Shown: positions 1-10,327, counted from the first letter of the stretch. The stretch is 58,397 bases of DNA from Candidatus Cloacimonadota bacterium (GCA_021108315.1 JAIORE010000245.1:1-58397), one strand, 5' to 3'. Numbers and translations: made by a program. The notes: generated from the letters alone by a model not told the origin.

Positions 1-74
1 AGGCAACATATTTTTTAGAAATTTGTTAATGGTCACCTGTTTTATACGCCATCAATTTTTTAATGATATTCAAT

Positions 75-104
75 CAAAAAAGCCACTCAGTTTTGAGTGG
101 CTTT
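75..104 (-). terminator. Rho-independent terminator downstream of gcvPB
   Basis: Inverted repeat AAAGCCACTC-aaaa-CTGAGTGGCTTT read on the minus strand, followed by a T run. Confidence 0.75.
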
Positions 105-121
105 CGAGTTATTGTTATTGT

Positions 122-1582
122 TTAACTTTCATCTTCCCAAATATACCTTGCATTTAGCTGACGTACTGCCCGAGTATCATCAACTCTGCGAACAGGTGTA
201 TTCAAAGGTGCATTTTTAAGAGTTTCAGGATTTTTTTCACATTCTTCTGCTATTTCGATCATAGATTCAATAAATTTATCTAAAGTATTTTTCCCTTCTG
301 TTTCCGTAGGCTCTATCATTATTGCTTCAGGTACAATCAACGGAAAATAAACTGTGGGAGCGTGATAACCTTTATCAAGAATACGCTTGGCAATATCTAA
401 TGTTTTTATCCCATTTTTCTCTTTTTGCCATTTGGCAGAAGCTACAAATTCATGCATACAATTATTATTGAAAGGGACGTGAAAATATTTTTCCAGCTTT
501 CTCATCAAATAATTTGCATTTATTATAGCATTTTTGGAAACACGTGAAATCCCCTCTGAGCCAAGCATTTTTATATAAACAAAAGCTTTTAGATTCACAG
601 CAAAATTACCGTAAAATGTATGTAACTGCCCAATGGATGTTTCTTTATGTGAATAATCAAGAAAATATCTATCTTCGGTATGAGAAATCATTGGAATCGG
701 TAAAAATTTTACAAGGTCTTTTCTCACACCAACTGGTCCTGAGCCAGGTCCACCTCCGCCATGAGGAGTTGCAAATGTTTTATGAAGATTAAAATGCATG
801 ACATCAAAACCAATATCACCCGGTTTCACAATTCCCATCAGAGCATTGAAATTTGCACCATCCATATACATCAAACCGTCCACACTGTGAATTAGTTCTG
901 CTATTTCCTCAATCTGATCTTCGAAAATACCGAGAGTATTTGGGTTTGTAAGCATAAATCCGGCAACATTATCATCTATAAGTTTTTTTAATTGCTCCAA
1001 ATCAACTTTACCTTGATCATTAGATTTTATCTCAACTGTTTTGTAACCGTTCATTGTTACACTGGCAGGATTGGTTCCATGAGCAGAATCCGGTAAAATT
1101 ATCTTATTTTTATGAGTAATACCTTTATTAAGATGATACGCTCTGATAATTTTTAAACCGACAAATTCTCCGTGAGCACCAGCTACAGGCTGAATTGTAA
1201 CATTCTCAAATCCCGACATTTTTGCTAAATCTTCTTGCAATTCATACAACATTTCCAAAGCACCTTGCACAGTTTCTTTCGGTTGAAGCGGGTGAGCATC
1301 TAACCAACCAATATTTCGTGCTAAAGTTTCATTTATCTTTGGATTATATTTCATAGTACAAGAACCTAACGGATAAAATCCCTTTTCAATAAAGTGATTC
1401 ATATGACTCAATTCTATAAAGTGCCTCATTACATCCAATTCGCTGCATTCAGAGATTCTGGCATCTTTTTTTCGTTGAAATTTTGTTGGAATACAATTTT
1501 CGAGTTTTGTTTCTACATCATTTTGAGGTAATGTATAACCTTTTCTACCCGGCGTGTGTTTCTTAAATATTAAATCAGCCAT
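122..1582 (-). CDS. gcvPB: Glycine dehydrogenase (decarboxylating) subunit 2 (P-protein, C-terminal half)
   Basis: 486 aa ORF with PLP-lysine region 'DVMHFNLHKTFATPHGGGGPGSGPVGV'; adjacent to gcvPA. Confidence 0.95.
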   Translation of the reverse strand: MADLIFKKHTPGRKGYTLPQNDVETKLENCIPTKFQRKKDARISECSELDVMRHFIELSHMNHFIEKGFYPLGSCTMKYNPKINETLARNIGWLDAHPLQPKETVQGALEMLYELQEDLAKMSGFENVTIQPVAGAHGEFVGLKIIRAYHLNKGITHKNKIILPDSAHGTNPASVTMNGYKTVEIKSNDQGKVDLEQLKKLIDDNVAGFMLTNPNTLGIFEDQIEEIAELIHSVDGLMYMDGANFNALMGIVKPGDIGFDVMHFNLHKTFATPHGGGGPGSGPVGVRKDLVKFLPIPMISHTEDRYFLDYSHKETSIGQLHTFYGNFAVNLKAFVYIKMLGSEGISRVSKNAIINANYLMRKLEKYFHVPFNNNCMHEFVASAKWQKEKNGIKTLDIAKRILDKGYHAPTVYFPLIVPEAIMIEPTETEGKNTLDKFIESMIEIAEECEKNPETLKNAPLNTPVRRVDDTRAVRQLNARYIWEDES

Positions 1583-2915
1583 TATTCACCACCTTTAATG
1601 CGGAAATCAACGCATCCAAATCTTGTTTTGTTTTTTTCTCGGTTACAGCTATAAGCAATTGATTATCGTCTTTACCAAACGTTTTCAAATCTACTCCGGC
1701 AAAAATGTTTTTCTTGAGAAGTTCTTTATTGATAAATTCTGCTGAAACTGGAGTTTTGATTACAAATTCTTTGAAAAACGGTTGCTCATACTTCAATGAA
1801 AATCCAGCAATCTTGGAAATTTCTTCTGCAAGATAATGTGCTTTGGTAGTAGATTGAGTTGCAACTTCTTTCAAACCTTCTTTTCCAAGTAAAGAGAGAT
1901 ATACACAAGCTGCCAAACTCAATAATTGATCACTTGAACAAATATTTGAGGTTGCCTTGGCACGTCTGATATGCTGCTCTCTTGCCTGTAAAGTTAGAAC
2001 ATAAGCTATTTTTCCATCAACATCAAGAGTTGCACCCACAATTCTTCCCGGCATCACTCTTGCTAATTTATTGCTTGTAGCAAAAAAACCAAAAAGCGGT
2101 CCGCCAAAGTTCAAATTATTTCCCAAAGCTTGTCCTTCACCAATCACAATATCAGCATTATATTCATCAGGCGAATTCAAAACCGCCAAAGATATTGGAT
2201 CAACAGCAGTAATAAACAGTGCTTTTTTACTTGAATGAACGATTTTTTTGATAGCAAAAGCATCTTCAATAATACCATAAAAATTCGGCGTTTGAACAAC
2301 TACTCCAGCAGTGTTATCATCAATCAGCTTTTCGAGTTCCGAAACATCCGTACAACCTTTTTTCTCTGGAATTGTAACGATTTCAATACCTTCACCTTCA
2401 GTATAAGCTTTGATAACAGCGAGATAGTTTGGATGAATTGTTTCACTAACGAATGCTTTATTCTTTTTTGTTTTACGAACTGCCATCATTATTGCCTCAG
2501 CTGTTGCAGATGCAGCATCATACATTCCGGCATTTGAGATTTCCATTCCGGTAAGTTCGCAGATCAAAGATTGATATTCATAAATATACTGCAATGTTCC
2601 TTGACTCACTTCTGCCTGATAAGGTGTATAGGCAGTTAGAAATTCCGGACGAGAAATAATATGATCTACAGCAGCCGGAATAAAATGGTCATACAATCCG
2701 GCTCCGAGAAATGAATTAAAATCTACATCATTTTTACCAGCTAATTTTCCCATACGACGAATAATTTCAAGCTCCGAATATGAAGCTCCCATTTTACACT
2801 TTCCCAAGCTAAGAAATTTTGAGGGAATATTCGAAATTAGATCCTCAAATTTCTCTACACCACAAGCTTGTAACATTTCACTTAACTGCTTGTCTGTATT
2901 AGAAATAAACGGCAT
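1575..2915 (-). CDS. gcvPA: Glycine dehydrogenase (decarboxylating) subunit 1
   Basis: 446 aa ORF, 'FLGAGLYDHFIPAAVDHIISRPEFLTAYTPYQAEVSQGTLQYIYEYQ' typical of GcvPA; overlaps gcvPB by 8 nt. Confidence 0.95.
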   Translation of the reverse strand: MPFISNTDKQLSEMLQACGVEKFEDLISNIPSKFLSLGKCKMGASYSELEIIRRMGKLAGKNDVDFNSFLGAGLYDHFIPAAVDHIISRPEFLTAYTPYQAEVSQGTLQYIYEYQSLICELTGMEISNAGMYDAASATAEAIMMAVRKTKKNKAFVSETIHPNYLAVIKAYTEGEGIEIVTIPEKKGCTDVSELEKLIDDNTAGVVVQTPNFYGIIEDAFAIKKIVHSSKKALFITAVDPISLAVLNSPDEYNADIVIGEGQALGNNLNFGGPLFGFFATSNKLARVMPGRIVGATLDVDGKIAYVLTLQAREQHIRRAKATSNICSSDQLLSLAACVYLSLLGKEGLKEVATQSTTKAHYLAEEISKIAGFSLKYEQPFFKEFVIKTPVSAEFINKELLKKNIFAGVDLKTFGKDDNQLLIAVTEKKTKQDLDALISALKVVNNG

Positions 2916-3008
2916 AGTTTCTCCTTAAATTAATAAATTTTTTGTATAAAATTTTGAGTAAATTTTCTGTCAAATGAAATAAGATAATTGCCGAAATTAA
3001 GCTTCAAT

Positions 3009-3179
3009 TTTCAAACTCACCCTCAGTCCCTCTCCCCGCAATAAAATTATGCATTGTTCTTATAATTTTATCTCTTAGTAGATTTAAGTGCAGGGCGAGG
3101 GATGACTTCAGCTTTTTTTCTTCTTGCTTTTCTTATGTTCCTTCTCTTGATATTAAGAGAAGGACAGCAGGATGAGTTC
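3009..3179. repeat. Interspersed repeat family A, copy 1
   Basis: 'TCAAACTC..CC..TCCCTC...GAGGGATGACTT..GCTTTTT..TTCT..TGCTTTTCTTATGTTCCTTCTCTTGA-ATTAAGAGAAGGACAGCAGGATGAGTTC', shared with 54999-55122 and 56313-56455. Confidence 0.85.
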
Positions 3180-3524
3180 ATTGAGGAAAATAAACAGATC
3201 ATCATAGTTTATAAAAAATCTATTTTCTCAAATCATATCACTATTCTCTCCAATAATTTAGATAGATTAAGCGAACTGGGAAATGTTAGATATTTTTCTT
3301 AATCTACAAAACATACTCAAATATTGATGTTTTTTATATAGTATTTTTGTTAAAATAATACTTGCTTATAACTATGAAATATACTCAATATTAAAGAAAA
3401 AATCTAATATGTGACATTATGAACAATTATTTTATAACTATCTTAAAATATATCAGTTATATGCTGTCAAAACTATTGCCAAAGACAGTTTTTATGCTTA
3501 TCATATAAATATTTTTCTTGACAT

Positions 3525-3540
3525 TGAGAACGTATTCTCA
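3525..3540. promoter_or_regulatory. Perfect palindrome TGAGAACGTATTCTCA just after a TTGACA box, upstream of dsrE; candidate operator
   Basis: TTGACA at 3518-3523, palindrome at 3525-3540, Shine-Dalgarno AAGGAGG before the ATG at 3576. Confidence 0.5.
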
Positions 3541-3575
3541 TTGGTCGAATTCTATTGAAAAAGGAGGATTAATAA

Positions 3576-3935
3576 ATGGGAAAATTATCAATTACATTGA
3601 ATGGTTCTGAAGTAAAAAACATCTATCCGTTGGTTACAATTGCAGTTTCTGCTTTAGCTTGCGGTGACGAAGTTGTTATTTTTGTTTTACCTGCCGGTTT
3701 ACCGGTATTTGTAAAAGGCAAAATTGCGGAATTGAACGCAGTAGCTCCAAACTTACCGGATTTGGAAGAGATGTATGAAGGACTTGAAGCATTAGGAGCT
3801 CAAATTTTAATTTGCGAACTTGGTTTTGAGGTGCACGGTCTCAAAGAAGAAGATCTTATTGAAGGCGTTGAAGTAGTCGGAGCAACTACTTTTGTAGCAA
3901 GAGCACAAGGCTCAGATTTAACATTTTCATTTTAA
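3576..3935 (+). CDS. DsrE/F-family sulfur-relay protein
   Basis: 119 aa; DsrE-like fold pattern (ALACGDEVVIFVLPAGLPVFVKG...GAQILICELGFEVHGLKEEDLIEGVEVVGATTFV); followed by tusA. Confidence 0.75.
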   Translation: MGKLSITLNGSEVKNIYPLVTIAVSALACGDEVVIFVLPAGLPVFVKGKIAELNAVAPNLPDLEEMYEGLEALGAQILICELGFEVHGLKEEDLIEGVEVVGATTFVARAQGSDLTFSF

Positions 3936-3956
3936 ATAAATAATTAGGAGAAACTT

Positions 3957-4181
3957 ATGGCTGTAAAAGAATTAGATTGTGTAGGAATGAAATGTCCTCA
4001 ACCTATCCTTAAAGTTGTTGCCTTTATTCCACAAATGGCAGAAGGTGATATTTTGGAAATAAAAGCTGATTGCCCATCATTTCCAACCGATATCAAGGCA
4101 TGGTGCGATAGAACAGGAAAAACATTACTTTTCTGTATGGATGATGGAACAGGAAGTCATTCAGCACAAATTCAGTTTTAA
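3957..4181 (+). CDS. tusA: TusA/SirA-family sulfur carrier protein
   Basis: 74 aa, 'LDCVGMKCPQPILKV' CPxP motif. Confidence 0.9.
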   Translation: MAVKELDCVGMKCPQPILKVVAFIPQMAEGDILEIKADCPSFPTDIKAWCDRTGKTLLFCMDDGTGSHSAQIQF

Positions 4182-4187
4182 TTTAAT

Positions 4188-4222
4188 GCGGATACACTAA
4201 TTTTGGTGTATCCGCTTAATTT
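4188..4222 (+). terminator. Terminator after tusA
   Basis: GCGGATACAC-taatttt-GGTGTATCCGC followed by TTAATTTTT. Confidence 0.75.
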
Positions 4223-4525
4223 TTAAATATAATAAAGTAGATAATTCCTATGTATAAATTTATAAATTCTAAAAATGTTATAGCATACTTAATTAATCTT
4301 TTTTTTAGTTATTATAATCATATATTCAAAATAAATACAAATATCATATCTCAAATAAATAAATACAAATTGGTTGATTATTCAAATTTGCTTAATTACA
4401 CATCAACCATTTTGTTATCACTATTCACCGAGAAACAGAAATATCAGTTTCTATATTAAAAAAAACAAAAAAATACAATAAATGAAAATTAATCAGAAAA
4501 ATCAAATCAGATAAAAAGAGGATAA

Positions 4526-4954
4526 ATGGAAAACGAAAATTTCAAACCGAAAATAGTAGGTTTTCTGTGTAATTGGTGCACTTATGCAGCTGCCGATCTC
4601 GCCGGAGCATCAAGAAAAGAAATATCGCCCACATTGAATGTTATCCGTGTAATGTGTACAAGCAGGATTGACCATAACTTACTTTTGAATACATACTTCA
4701 GTGGTGCAGACGGAATTTTGGTTGCCGGTTGACATCCGGGAGATTGTCATTACCAGGTTGGTAATTATTACGCACGCCGCAGAATTGTTCAGATGCAAAA
4801 AGTTTTTGAAACACTTAAAATTGAGCCGGAAAGATTGAAATTAACTTGGATTTCTGCTTCGGAAGGCAAAAGATATATCGAAGTAGTTAATGATTTCTCG
4901 GATGAAATAAAAAAACTTGGTCCAAGCTTAATTAAAAAAAATACCCACTTGTAA
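4526..4954 (+). CDS. MvhD-family (hydrogenase/Hdr delta subunit) iron-sulfur protein, probable selenoprotein, UGA at 4730-4732
   Basis: ORF 4526-4732 continues in the same frame past TGA: ...GILVAG-U-HPGDCHYQVGNYYARRRIVQMQKVFETLKIEPERLKLTWISASEGKRYIEVVNDFSDEIKKLGPSLIKKNTHL-stop. Confidence 0.85.
4749..4765 (+). promoter_or_regulatory. SECIS-like hairpin in MvhD copy 1
   Basis: ATTACC-AGGTT-GGTAAT, loop begins 22 nt after the UGA. Confidence 0.65.
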
Positions 4955-5050
4955 TTTACTATATGATTAACAATGTAAAAAATTGTATTTTTCTCTTAAC
5001 TACCTGCAAATGAAATTGCAATTGCAACTATTTTAATAAAGGAAATATGT

Positions 5051-6334
5051 ATGAATACATTTGAAAATGTTTTAATTATTGGCTCTGGAGTTGCCGGAAT
5101 GGAAGCAAGTTTGATGCTTTCTAAAGCCGGTAAAAAAGTTTATCTGGTTGAGAAACTTTCGCTTATTGGTGGTAAAACAATCAAAAATGAGGAAACTTTC
5201 CCAAATATGGATTGTTCTACTTGTTTGGTTGCTCCTATCCAGCAAGAGATTCTTCAAGACCAAAAAATAGATGTAATGACTGTGAGCACTGTGCAGAAAG
5301 TTAGCGGAAAAGCTGGCAATTTCAAGGTAACTATCAATAAAAAAGCAAGATATGTAAATATAGCAGCTTGTTTAGGTTGCGGAATGTGTTATCCGGTTTG
5401 CCCTGTTGAGCAATCAAATGAATGGGAAGAGAATCTGATTAATAAAAAAGCGATATATGTTCCTTGTTCCGGTTCTTTACCAAATGTTCCTGTAATAGAT
5501 GCTGATAAATGTTTGCGTCTTAATGGCTCTGAAGAATGCAATCTGTGTGTAGAAGCTTGTATGTTTGGAGCGATTGATTTTACTGAAAAAAATGAAACAA
5601 TTGAAATAGAAGTTGGCGGAATTATCGTGGCAACAGGATTTGATATGCTGGATGTTTCAGAAATTGAAAATCTTGGTTATAAGAAATATCCCGGTGTTTA
5701 TACAGCTATGGAATTTGAACGATTATTTGCCGCAAATGGACCTACCGAAGGAAAATTGACTTTACGAGAGACTGAAAAAATTCCTGAATCAATTGCCATA
5801 ATTCATTGTGTAGGACGGAAAGAAGTAGGATATTGTTCAAGCATTTGTTGTATGTATTCTTCTAAACACGCTCAGTTTTTGAAACACAAGTTACCGGAAG
5901 CAAAAATTTATAATTTATATTCAGATATATGTGTTTCGGATAAAACATATCAAAAATTTCAAAAAAATGTAGCAAAACATAGTTCAAAATTCATATATCG
6001 TGATGATAAAAGTGAATTGGAAATTACTCAAAATGATAACAAGCTCAAAGTATCTTACCAAAACAATAAGGGAATTCAAGACGCTGTAACTGTAGATATG
6101 GTGATTTTGGCAAATGCTACCGTTCCTTCAAATGACATTGAACTTCTAACTGATGTTCTTCAGATTGAGAAAGATAAGTTTGGCTTTATTGATACTCAAA
6201 GTTTTAGAATTGGTTCGGTGGTTACTTCTAAGCCGGGAATTTTTGTAGCCGGTTGTGCCGAAGGAGCAAAAGATCTTCAAAGTTCTGTTTTGCAGGCAGA
6301 AGCAGCTGTATCACAAATATTATCAATGAAATAA
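5051..6334 (+). CDS. HdrA-like FAD/Fe-S protein (short form)
   Basis: 427 aa: GSGVAGMEAS Rossmann, 'FPNMDCSTCLVAP', ferredoxin CLGCGMCYPVCP, 'VHCVGRKEVGYCSSICCMYS'. Confidence 0.85.
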   Translation: MNTFENVLIIGSGVAGMEASLMLSKAGKKVYLVEKLSLIGGKTIKNEETFPNMDCSTCLVAPIQQEILQDQKIDVMTVSTVQKVSGKAGNFKVTINKKARYVNIAACLGCGMCYPVCPVEQSNEWEENLINKKAIYVPCSGSLPNVPVIDADKCLRLNGSEECNLCVEACMFGAIDFTEKNETIEIEVGGIIVATGFDMLDVSEIENLGYKKYPGVYTAMEFERLFAANGPTEGKLTLRETEKIPESIAIIHCVGRKEVGYCSSICCMYSSKHAQFLKHKLPEAKIYNLYSDICVSDKTYQKFQKNVAKHSSKFIYRDDKSELEITQNDNKLKVSYQNNKGIQDAVTVDMVILANATVPSNDIELLTDVLQIEKDKFGFIDTQSFRIGSVVTSKPGIFVAGCAEGAKDLQSSVLQAEAAVSQILSMK

Positions 6335-6345
6335 AAGGTGAAAAA

Positions 6346-8025
6346 ATGAGTGATAAAATAGGAATTTACGTTTGTGAATGTGGTCCCAATATTGCCAGTA
6401 AAGTTGATATTCCCAAAATTATGGAAGAAATATCCAAGTTGGAAGACTTCAAAGATAAAGAATTAATTATAAAAAATCATAAATTGCTTTGTTCTGTTGC
6501 AGGTAAGAAATTTCTGGAAGATGAGATCAATGAGAATAAACTTACTCATCTAATTTGTGCAGCCTGTTCGCCAAGAGATCACGATACAACCTTTATAAAT
6601 GTATGCAAAAAAACTCAATTGAATCCCTATATGTATCGTATTGTAAATATTCGAGAGCATTGCGCTTGGATATATCACGATAAAGATGTTGCAACTGAGA
6701 AAGCTATTCGATATATTCACGCCGGAATGGATAGAGTGATGTATCAGAATCCTTTGATCGAAAAGCAATTGGATAGTATTCCTGATGTTTTGATTATTGG
6801 AGCAGGTATCGCTGGTATCGAAACAGCACTTACCTTGGCAAGTGATAAAAGGAAAGTATTTCTTGTTGAAAAAACAAATATAATTGGCGGTAATTCCTTA
6901 GAATTGAAAAAATTACTTCCTAAACAAGGTATTAGTTTGAACGGACTCAAACAAAAAATTTCTGATGTTAAAGAAAATGAAAATATTAAGGTTTATACAA
7001 ATACAGAAGTTGAGAGCATAGTAGGATTTCTTGGTAATTTTGAAGTTGTTTTAAAGAATAATGATAAAACGATTGAATTACTTACCGGAGCTATAGTTCT
7101 TGCAAATGGTTTTGATCTTTTCGATCCTAAGGAAATTCCTGAATATAATTATTCTGAAAAAGACAATGTATTCACATCTCTTGAAATCGAAAAAATGTAC
7201 ACTAAAGATGGAAAAATTATTTTAAAATCTGGTAAAATTCCCGAAAGTGTAGCTCTTGTGCATTGCGTAGGTAGAAAAGAAGTTGGTTATTGTTCCAAAA
7301 TATGTTGTAATTATATGTTAAAAATTGCTAATTATTTGAAAGAACAATCATCAAACACTAAAGTTATAGATTTGTATAAACATATGTGTTTACCGAATAA
7401 AAATGATCAGATGTTTTATGATTCTACAGTAGAAAAAGAAGTTGACTTTATCAAAGTTACAGACGTTTCCCTTAAAGGAACAAAAGTTCAATATATTGGT
7501 ATTGATGAAGCTAAAAAAGATCTTGATGTGGATATGGTTATTTTAGCTCCAGCAATGATTCCTCCAAAAGATACAAAAAATCTGGCAGAACTCTTGAAAA
7601 TTGATACTGATGAACTTGGCTTCTATAAAGAATCTCATATGAAAATCAATCCAATATCTGCAAATCTCGATGGTATATTCTTTGTGGGAGCAGGCAGAGC
7701 ACCAATTGGTATTAGTGAAGCGATGATCCAAGCCCAAGCTGCTAGTGGAAAAATTTTAACACAATTGATTCCGGGACAGAAAATTATTCCGGAAGTGATG
7801 GTTTCAGAAATTTTAGAAGCCTATTGTACCGGTTGTAAAACTTGTTTGGATGTTTGTGGATTTGGTGCAATCTATTTCGATGAGGATAAAGGAATTTCCA
7901 TAGTTAATGAAGCTATCTGCCGAGGTTGTGGAAATTGTGTAGGAAGTTGTCCTTCCGGTTCAATTAGAACTAAACATTTTACAAATCCTCAACTTTATCA
8001 GGAAATTAAAGAAGCTTTGAGATGA
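6346..8025 (+). CDS. HdrA-like FAD protein with C-terminal 2[4Fe-4S] ferredoxin
   Basis: In-frame ATG at 6346 (MSDKIGIYVCECGPNIASKV...); 'IIGAGIAGIETALTLA', 'CTGCKTCLDVCGFGAI', 'CRGCGNCVGSCPSGSI'. Confidence 0.85.
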   Translation: MSDKIGIYVCECGPNIASKVDIPKIMEEISKLEDFKDKELIIKNHKLLCSVAGKKFLEDEINENKLTHLICAACSPRDHDTTFINVCKKTQLNPYMYRIVNIREHCAWIYHDKDVATEKAIRYIHAGMDRVMYQNPLIEKQLDSIPDVLIIGAGIAGIETALTLASDKRKVFLVEKTNIIGGNSLELKKLLPKQGISLNGLKQKISDVKENENIKVYTNTEVESIVGFLGNFEVVLKNNDKTIELLTGAIVLANGFDLFDPKEIPEYNYSEKDNVFTSLEIEKMYTKDGKIILKSGKIPESVALVHCVGRKEVGYCSKICCNYMLKIANYLKEQSSNTKVIDLYKHMCLPNKNDQMFYDSTVEKEVDFIKVTDVSLKGTKVQYIGIDEAKKDLDVDMVILAPAMIPPKDTKNLAELLKIDTDELGFYKESHMKINPISANLDGIFFVGAGRAPIGISEAMIQAQAASGKILTQLIPGQKIIPEVMVSEILEAYCTGCKTCLDVCGFGAIYFDEDKGISIVNEAICRGCGNCVGSCPSGSIRTKHFTNPQLYQEIKEALR

Positions 8026-8108
8026 TGAGAACAGAGAATAATTAATAATGAATAATTAATAATTTAATAAATTCGAGTTAATTCGTGGTTTCAAGACAAG
8101 GAGTTTTA

Positions 8109-9243
8109 ATGAATAAAACCTCAAATAAAGGTGTAATAATTAATTCTGATGATGATGTCAGAGTTGTATTGCGAAATTTTTTCGGTCAAGCAATGGAGAA
8201 GCAAACTTTTGATGCTGTCTTAATGCCGATGAAAGTTCCTTCGGGAGATTCTTATGCTTGGATATTGATCAAAGATCGGGATTTTTTATCTGATGCAAAT
8301 CCAATTGCTCCCATTATGCCGATCAATGCTGCAGTTGCTCTGAAAAAACTAACTCGTAAAGGCTCTGGAAAGTTAAATATTGCTGTTGTGATGCGACCTT
8401 GTGAAATTCGAGCAGCTATTGAACTTACTAAATTGAATCAGATAAATTTAGATAAAATCACCTTACTTAGTTATGATTGTGCCGGAGCACTTCCGATGCA
8501 AGATTATATTGCAGATCCAGCCAAAAATGAAAAAATATTTAATGAAATCATTAGTGATGATATCTGGAATTCAAAAGATGTAAAACCTGTTTGTAAGATT
8601 TGCGATAAATTTGCACTTTGCAATCTTTGAAAAGAAAATTATGCTAATTTCAAATTCAGAAAAAGGTGATAAAGTATTTGAGAATCTCGAACTTAAAAAA
8701 GAAATTGAACTTACCGAGTGGGGCAAAAAAATAGAAAATATTAAAAAGAAAAAGTTAAAGAATAAAGATGAGACTTTTAAGATTATCAAAACTATGGCAG
8801 AAGGATTTGATAATTTGCAGGAAACTTTTTCTCATTGTATCGGATGTCACAATTGCGGAACTGTTTGCCCAATTTGTTACTGTCGCCAATGTTATTTCGA
8901 TTCTTCCGTTTCCAAACCCAATGCTGATTTCATAATGATGCGTGCCAAAGAACGAGGTGGGTTATCACTTCCTCTGGATCGCTTGATGTTCCATATTGGC
9001 AGAATGTCTCATATGAGCCTTTCCTGTGTTTCTTGTGGATTGTGTACCGATGCTTGTCCGGTAAATATTCCGGTTGCAAAAATATTCAGCTATGTAGCTT
9101 CTCAAACTCAAGCGACATTTGATTATAAATCCGGTGAAAATGCTGGTGATCCGCTTCCAATGAAAGATTATAGATTAGATGAAATTGGAGAATTGGGAAA
9201 ATTAGTAAAAAAAGCTGAGATTTCGGAGTCACACAATGAATAA
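8109..9243 (+). pseudogene. FrhB/FdhB-type (coenzyme F420 hydrogenase/dehydrogenase beta-like) 4Fe-4S protein, frame-disrupted
   Basis: ORF 8085-8630 carries the N-terminal domain (VVMRPCEIRA...VCKICDKF); ORF 8611-9243 in the +1 frame carries the C-terminal ferredoxin part (CIGCHNCGTVCPICYCRQC...CVSCGLCTDACP). Collinear with the intact paralog at 9236-10324. Confidence 0.7.
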
Positions 9244-10324
9244 ATTATTAACAATAAACAATAATAGAACTGATGCTGTGAAAAGCTATTTAAAATTCCT
9301 TTTGGAAAACGATAAAATCAGCGGAGTTTTCTCTTTACGAACGCATAAAGGAGCAGCTGATTATAGTTTGCTTACCGAAGTTTCCCAACTTGATGAAATT
9401 AATCCGTTTTATCCGGTGATGCCGGTAAATGGTGGTCAATTACTCTCTCGATTCACAAAATTAGATAAACCCATTGCTGTTATCATTCGACCTTGCGAAT
9501 TTCGGGCTTTTATTGAGCTGGTAAAAAGAGAACAAGGTTCTTTGGATAATTTCCTTTTAATCACTTACAGTTGCGGTGGTGTATTTCCTATCAAAGAAAA
9601 TGCGTTGGGAAATGTGGAAAAAGTTTTGCCAAAATATTGGGACTCTGTTCAAAAAGGTGAGATATTTGCTGGAGTAAGACCAACCTGCAAAGTTTGTGAA
9701 CATATTATGCCATTAGATTCAGATATTTACATTCCGGTTATAGGAAAAGAAGATAAGCAGTGTAAAATGTATCTGAATTCAGAAAAAGCTGTTGAATTTT
9801 CAGAAGGATTTGATGGGAAATTGACTGATGAAACATTTGATTCAAAGAGCATTGAACCACTGATAAACAGGCGAAAATCAGAAAAAGAAAAATTCTTTGC
9901 TGAAATCAAATCTAATACAAAAGATTTGGATGATATGATAGAGATTTTCGGAAAATGTGTTGGCTGTCATGGATGTAGCCGAGTTTGCCCGATCTGCTAT
10001 TGTACTTTATGTGATTTTGAATCGTTTAATTATGATTATAATGTAGCGATTTTGGAAAAAGAAGTTGCTCAGAAAGGAGCACTCAGATTACCACCGGATA
10101 CACTTTTCTTTCATTTAGGCAGATTATCTCACATGAGTTTTTCCTGTGTGGGTTGTGGACAATGTACAGATGTTTGTCCGGCAGATATTCCTGTAGCTTC
10201 CATATTCAAAAAAATCGGTGAAGAGACAGCTGGAATGTTTGATTTTGTACCGGGCAGAAGTGTAGAAGAACAGATTCCGGTAATGATCTATAAAGAAGAA
10301 GAATTCCCTGAACTTGGAGAATAA
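9236..10324 (+). CDS. FrhB/FdhB-type 4Fe-4S protein (intact paralog)
   Basis: 362 aa; IIRPCEFRAFIEL, 'CVGCHGCSRVCPICYCTLC', 'CVGCGQCTDVCP'. Confidence 0.8.
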   Translation: MNKLLTINNNRTDAVKSYLKFLLENDKISGVFSLRTHKGAADYSLLTEVSQLDEINPFYPVMPVNGGQLLSRFTKLDKPIAVIIRPCEFRAFIELVKREQGSLDNFLLITYSCGGVFPIKENALGNVEKVLPKYWDSVQKGEIFAGVRPTCKVCEHIMPLDSDIYIPVIGKEDKQCKMYLNSEKAVEFSEGFDGKLTDETFDSKSIEPLINRRKSEKEKFFAEIKSNTKDLDDMIEIFGKCVGCHGCSRVCPICYCTLCDFESFNYDYNVAILEKEVAQKGALRLPPDTLFFHLGRLSHMSFSCVGCGQCTDVCPADIPVASIFKKIGEETAGMFDFVPGRSVEEQIPVMIYKEEEFPELGE

Positions 10325-10327
10325 AAT

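Noticed and set aside
2916-3010. Glycine riboswitch upstream of gcvPA
   Set aside because: No tandem aptamer consensus recognised in the short leader.
3102-3302. 66 aa ORF
   Set aside because: Lies within repeat family A and downstream AT-rich sequence; composition is repeat-derived.
4250-4459. 69 aa ORF between tusA and the first MvhD gene
   Set aside because: Very AT-rich, no recognisable domain or clear RBS.
8600-8650. prfB-like programmed +1 frameshift as the primary call
   Set aside because: CTT-TGA is present but there is no upstream SD-like stimulator and residues appear deleted at the junction; kept only as an alternative.
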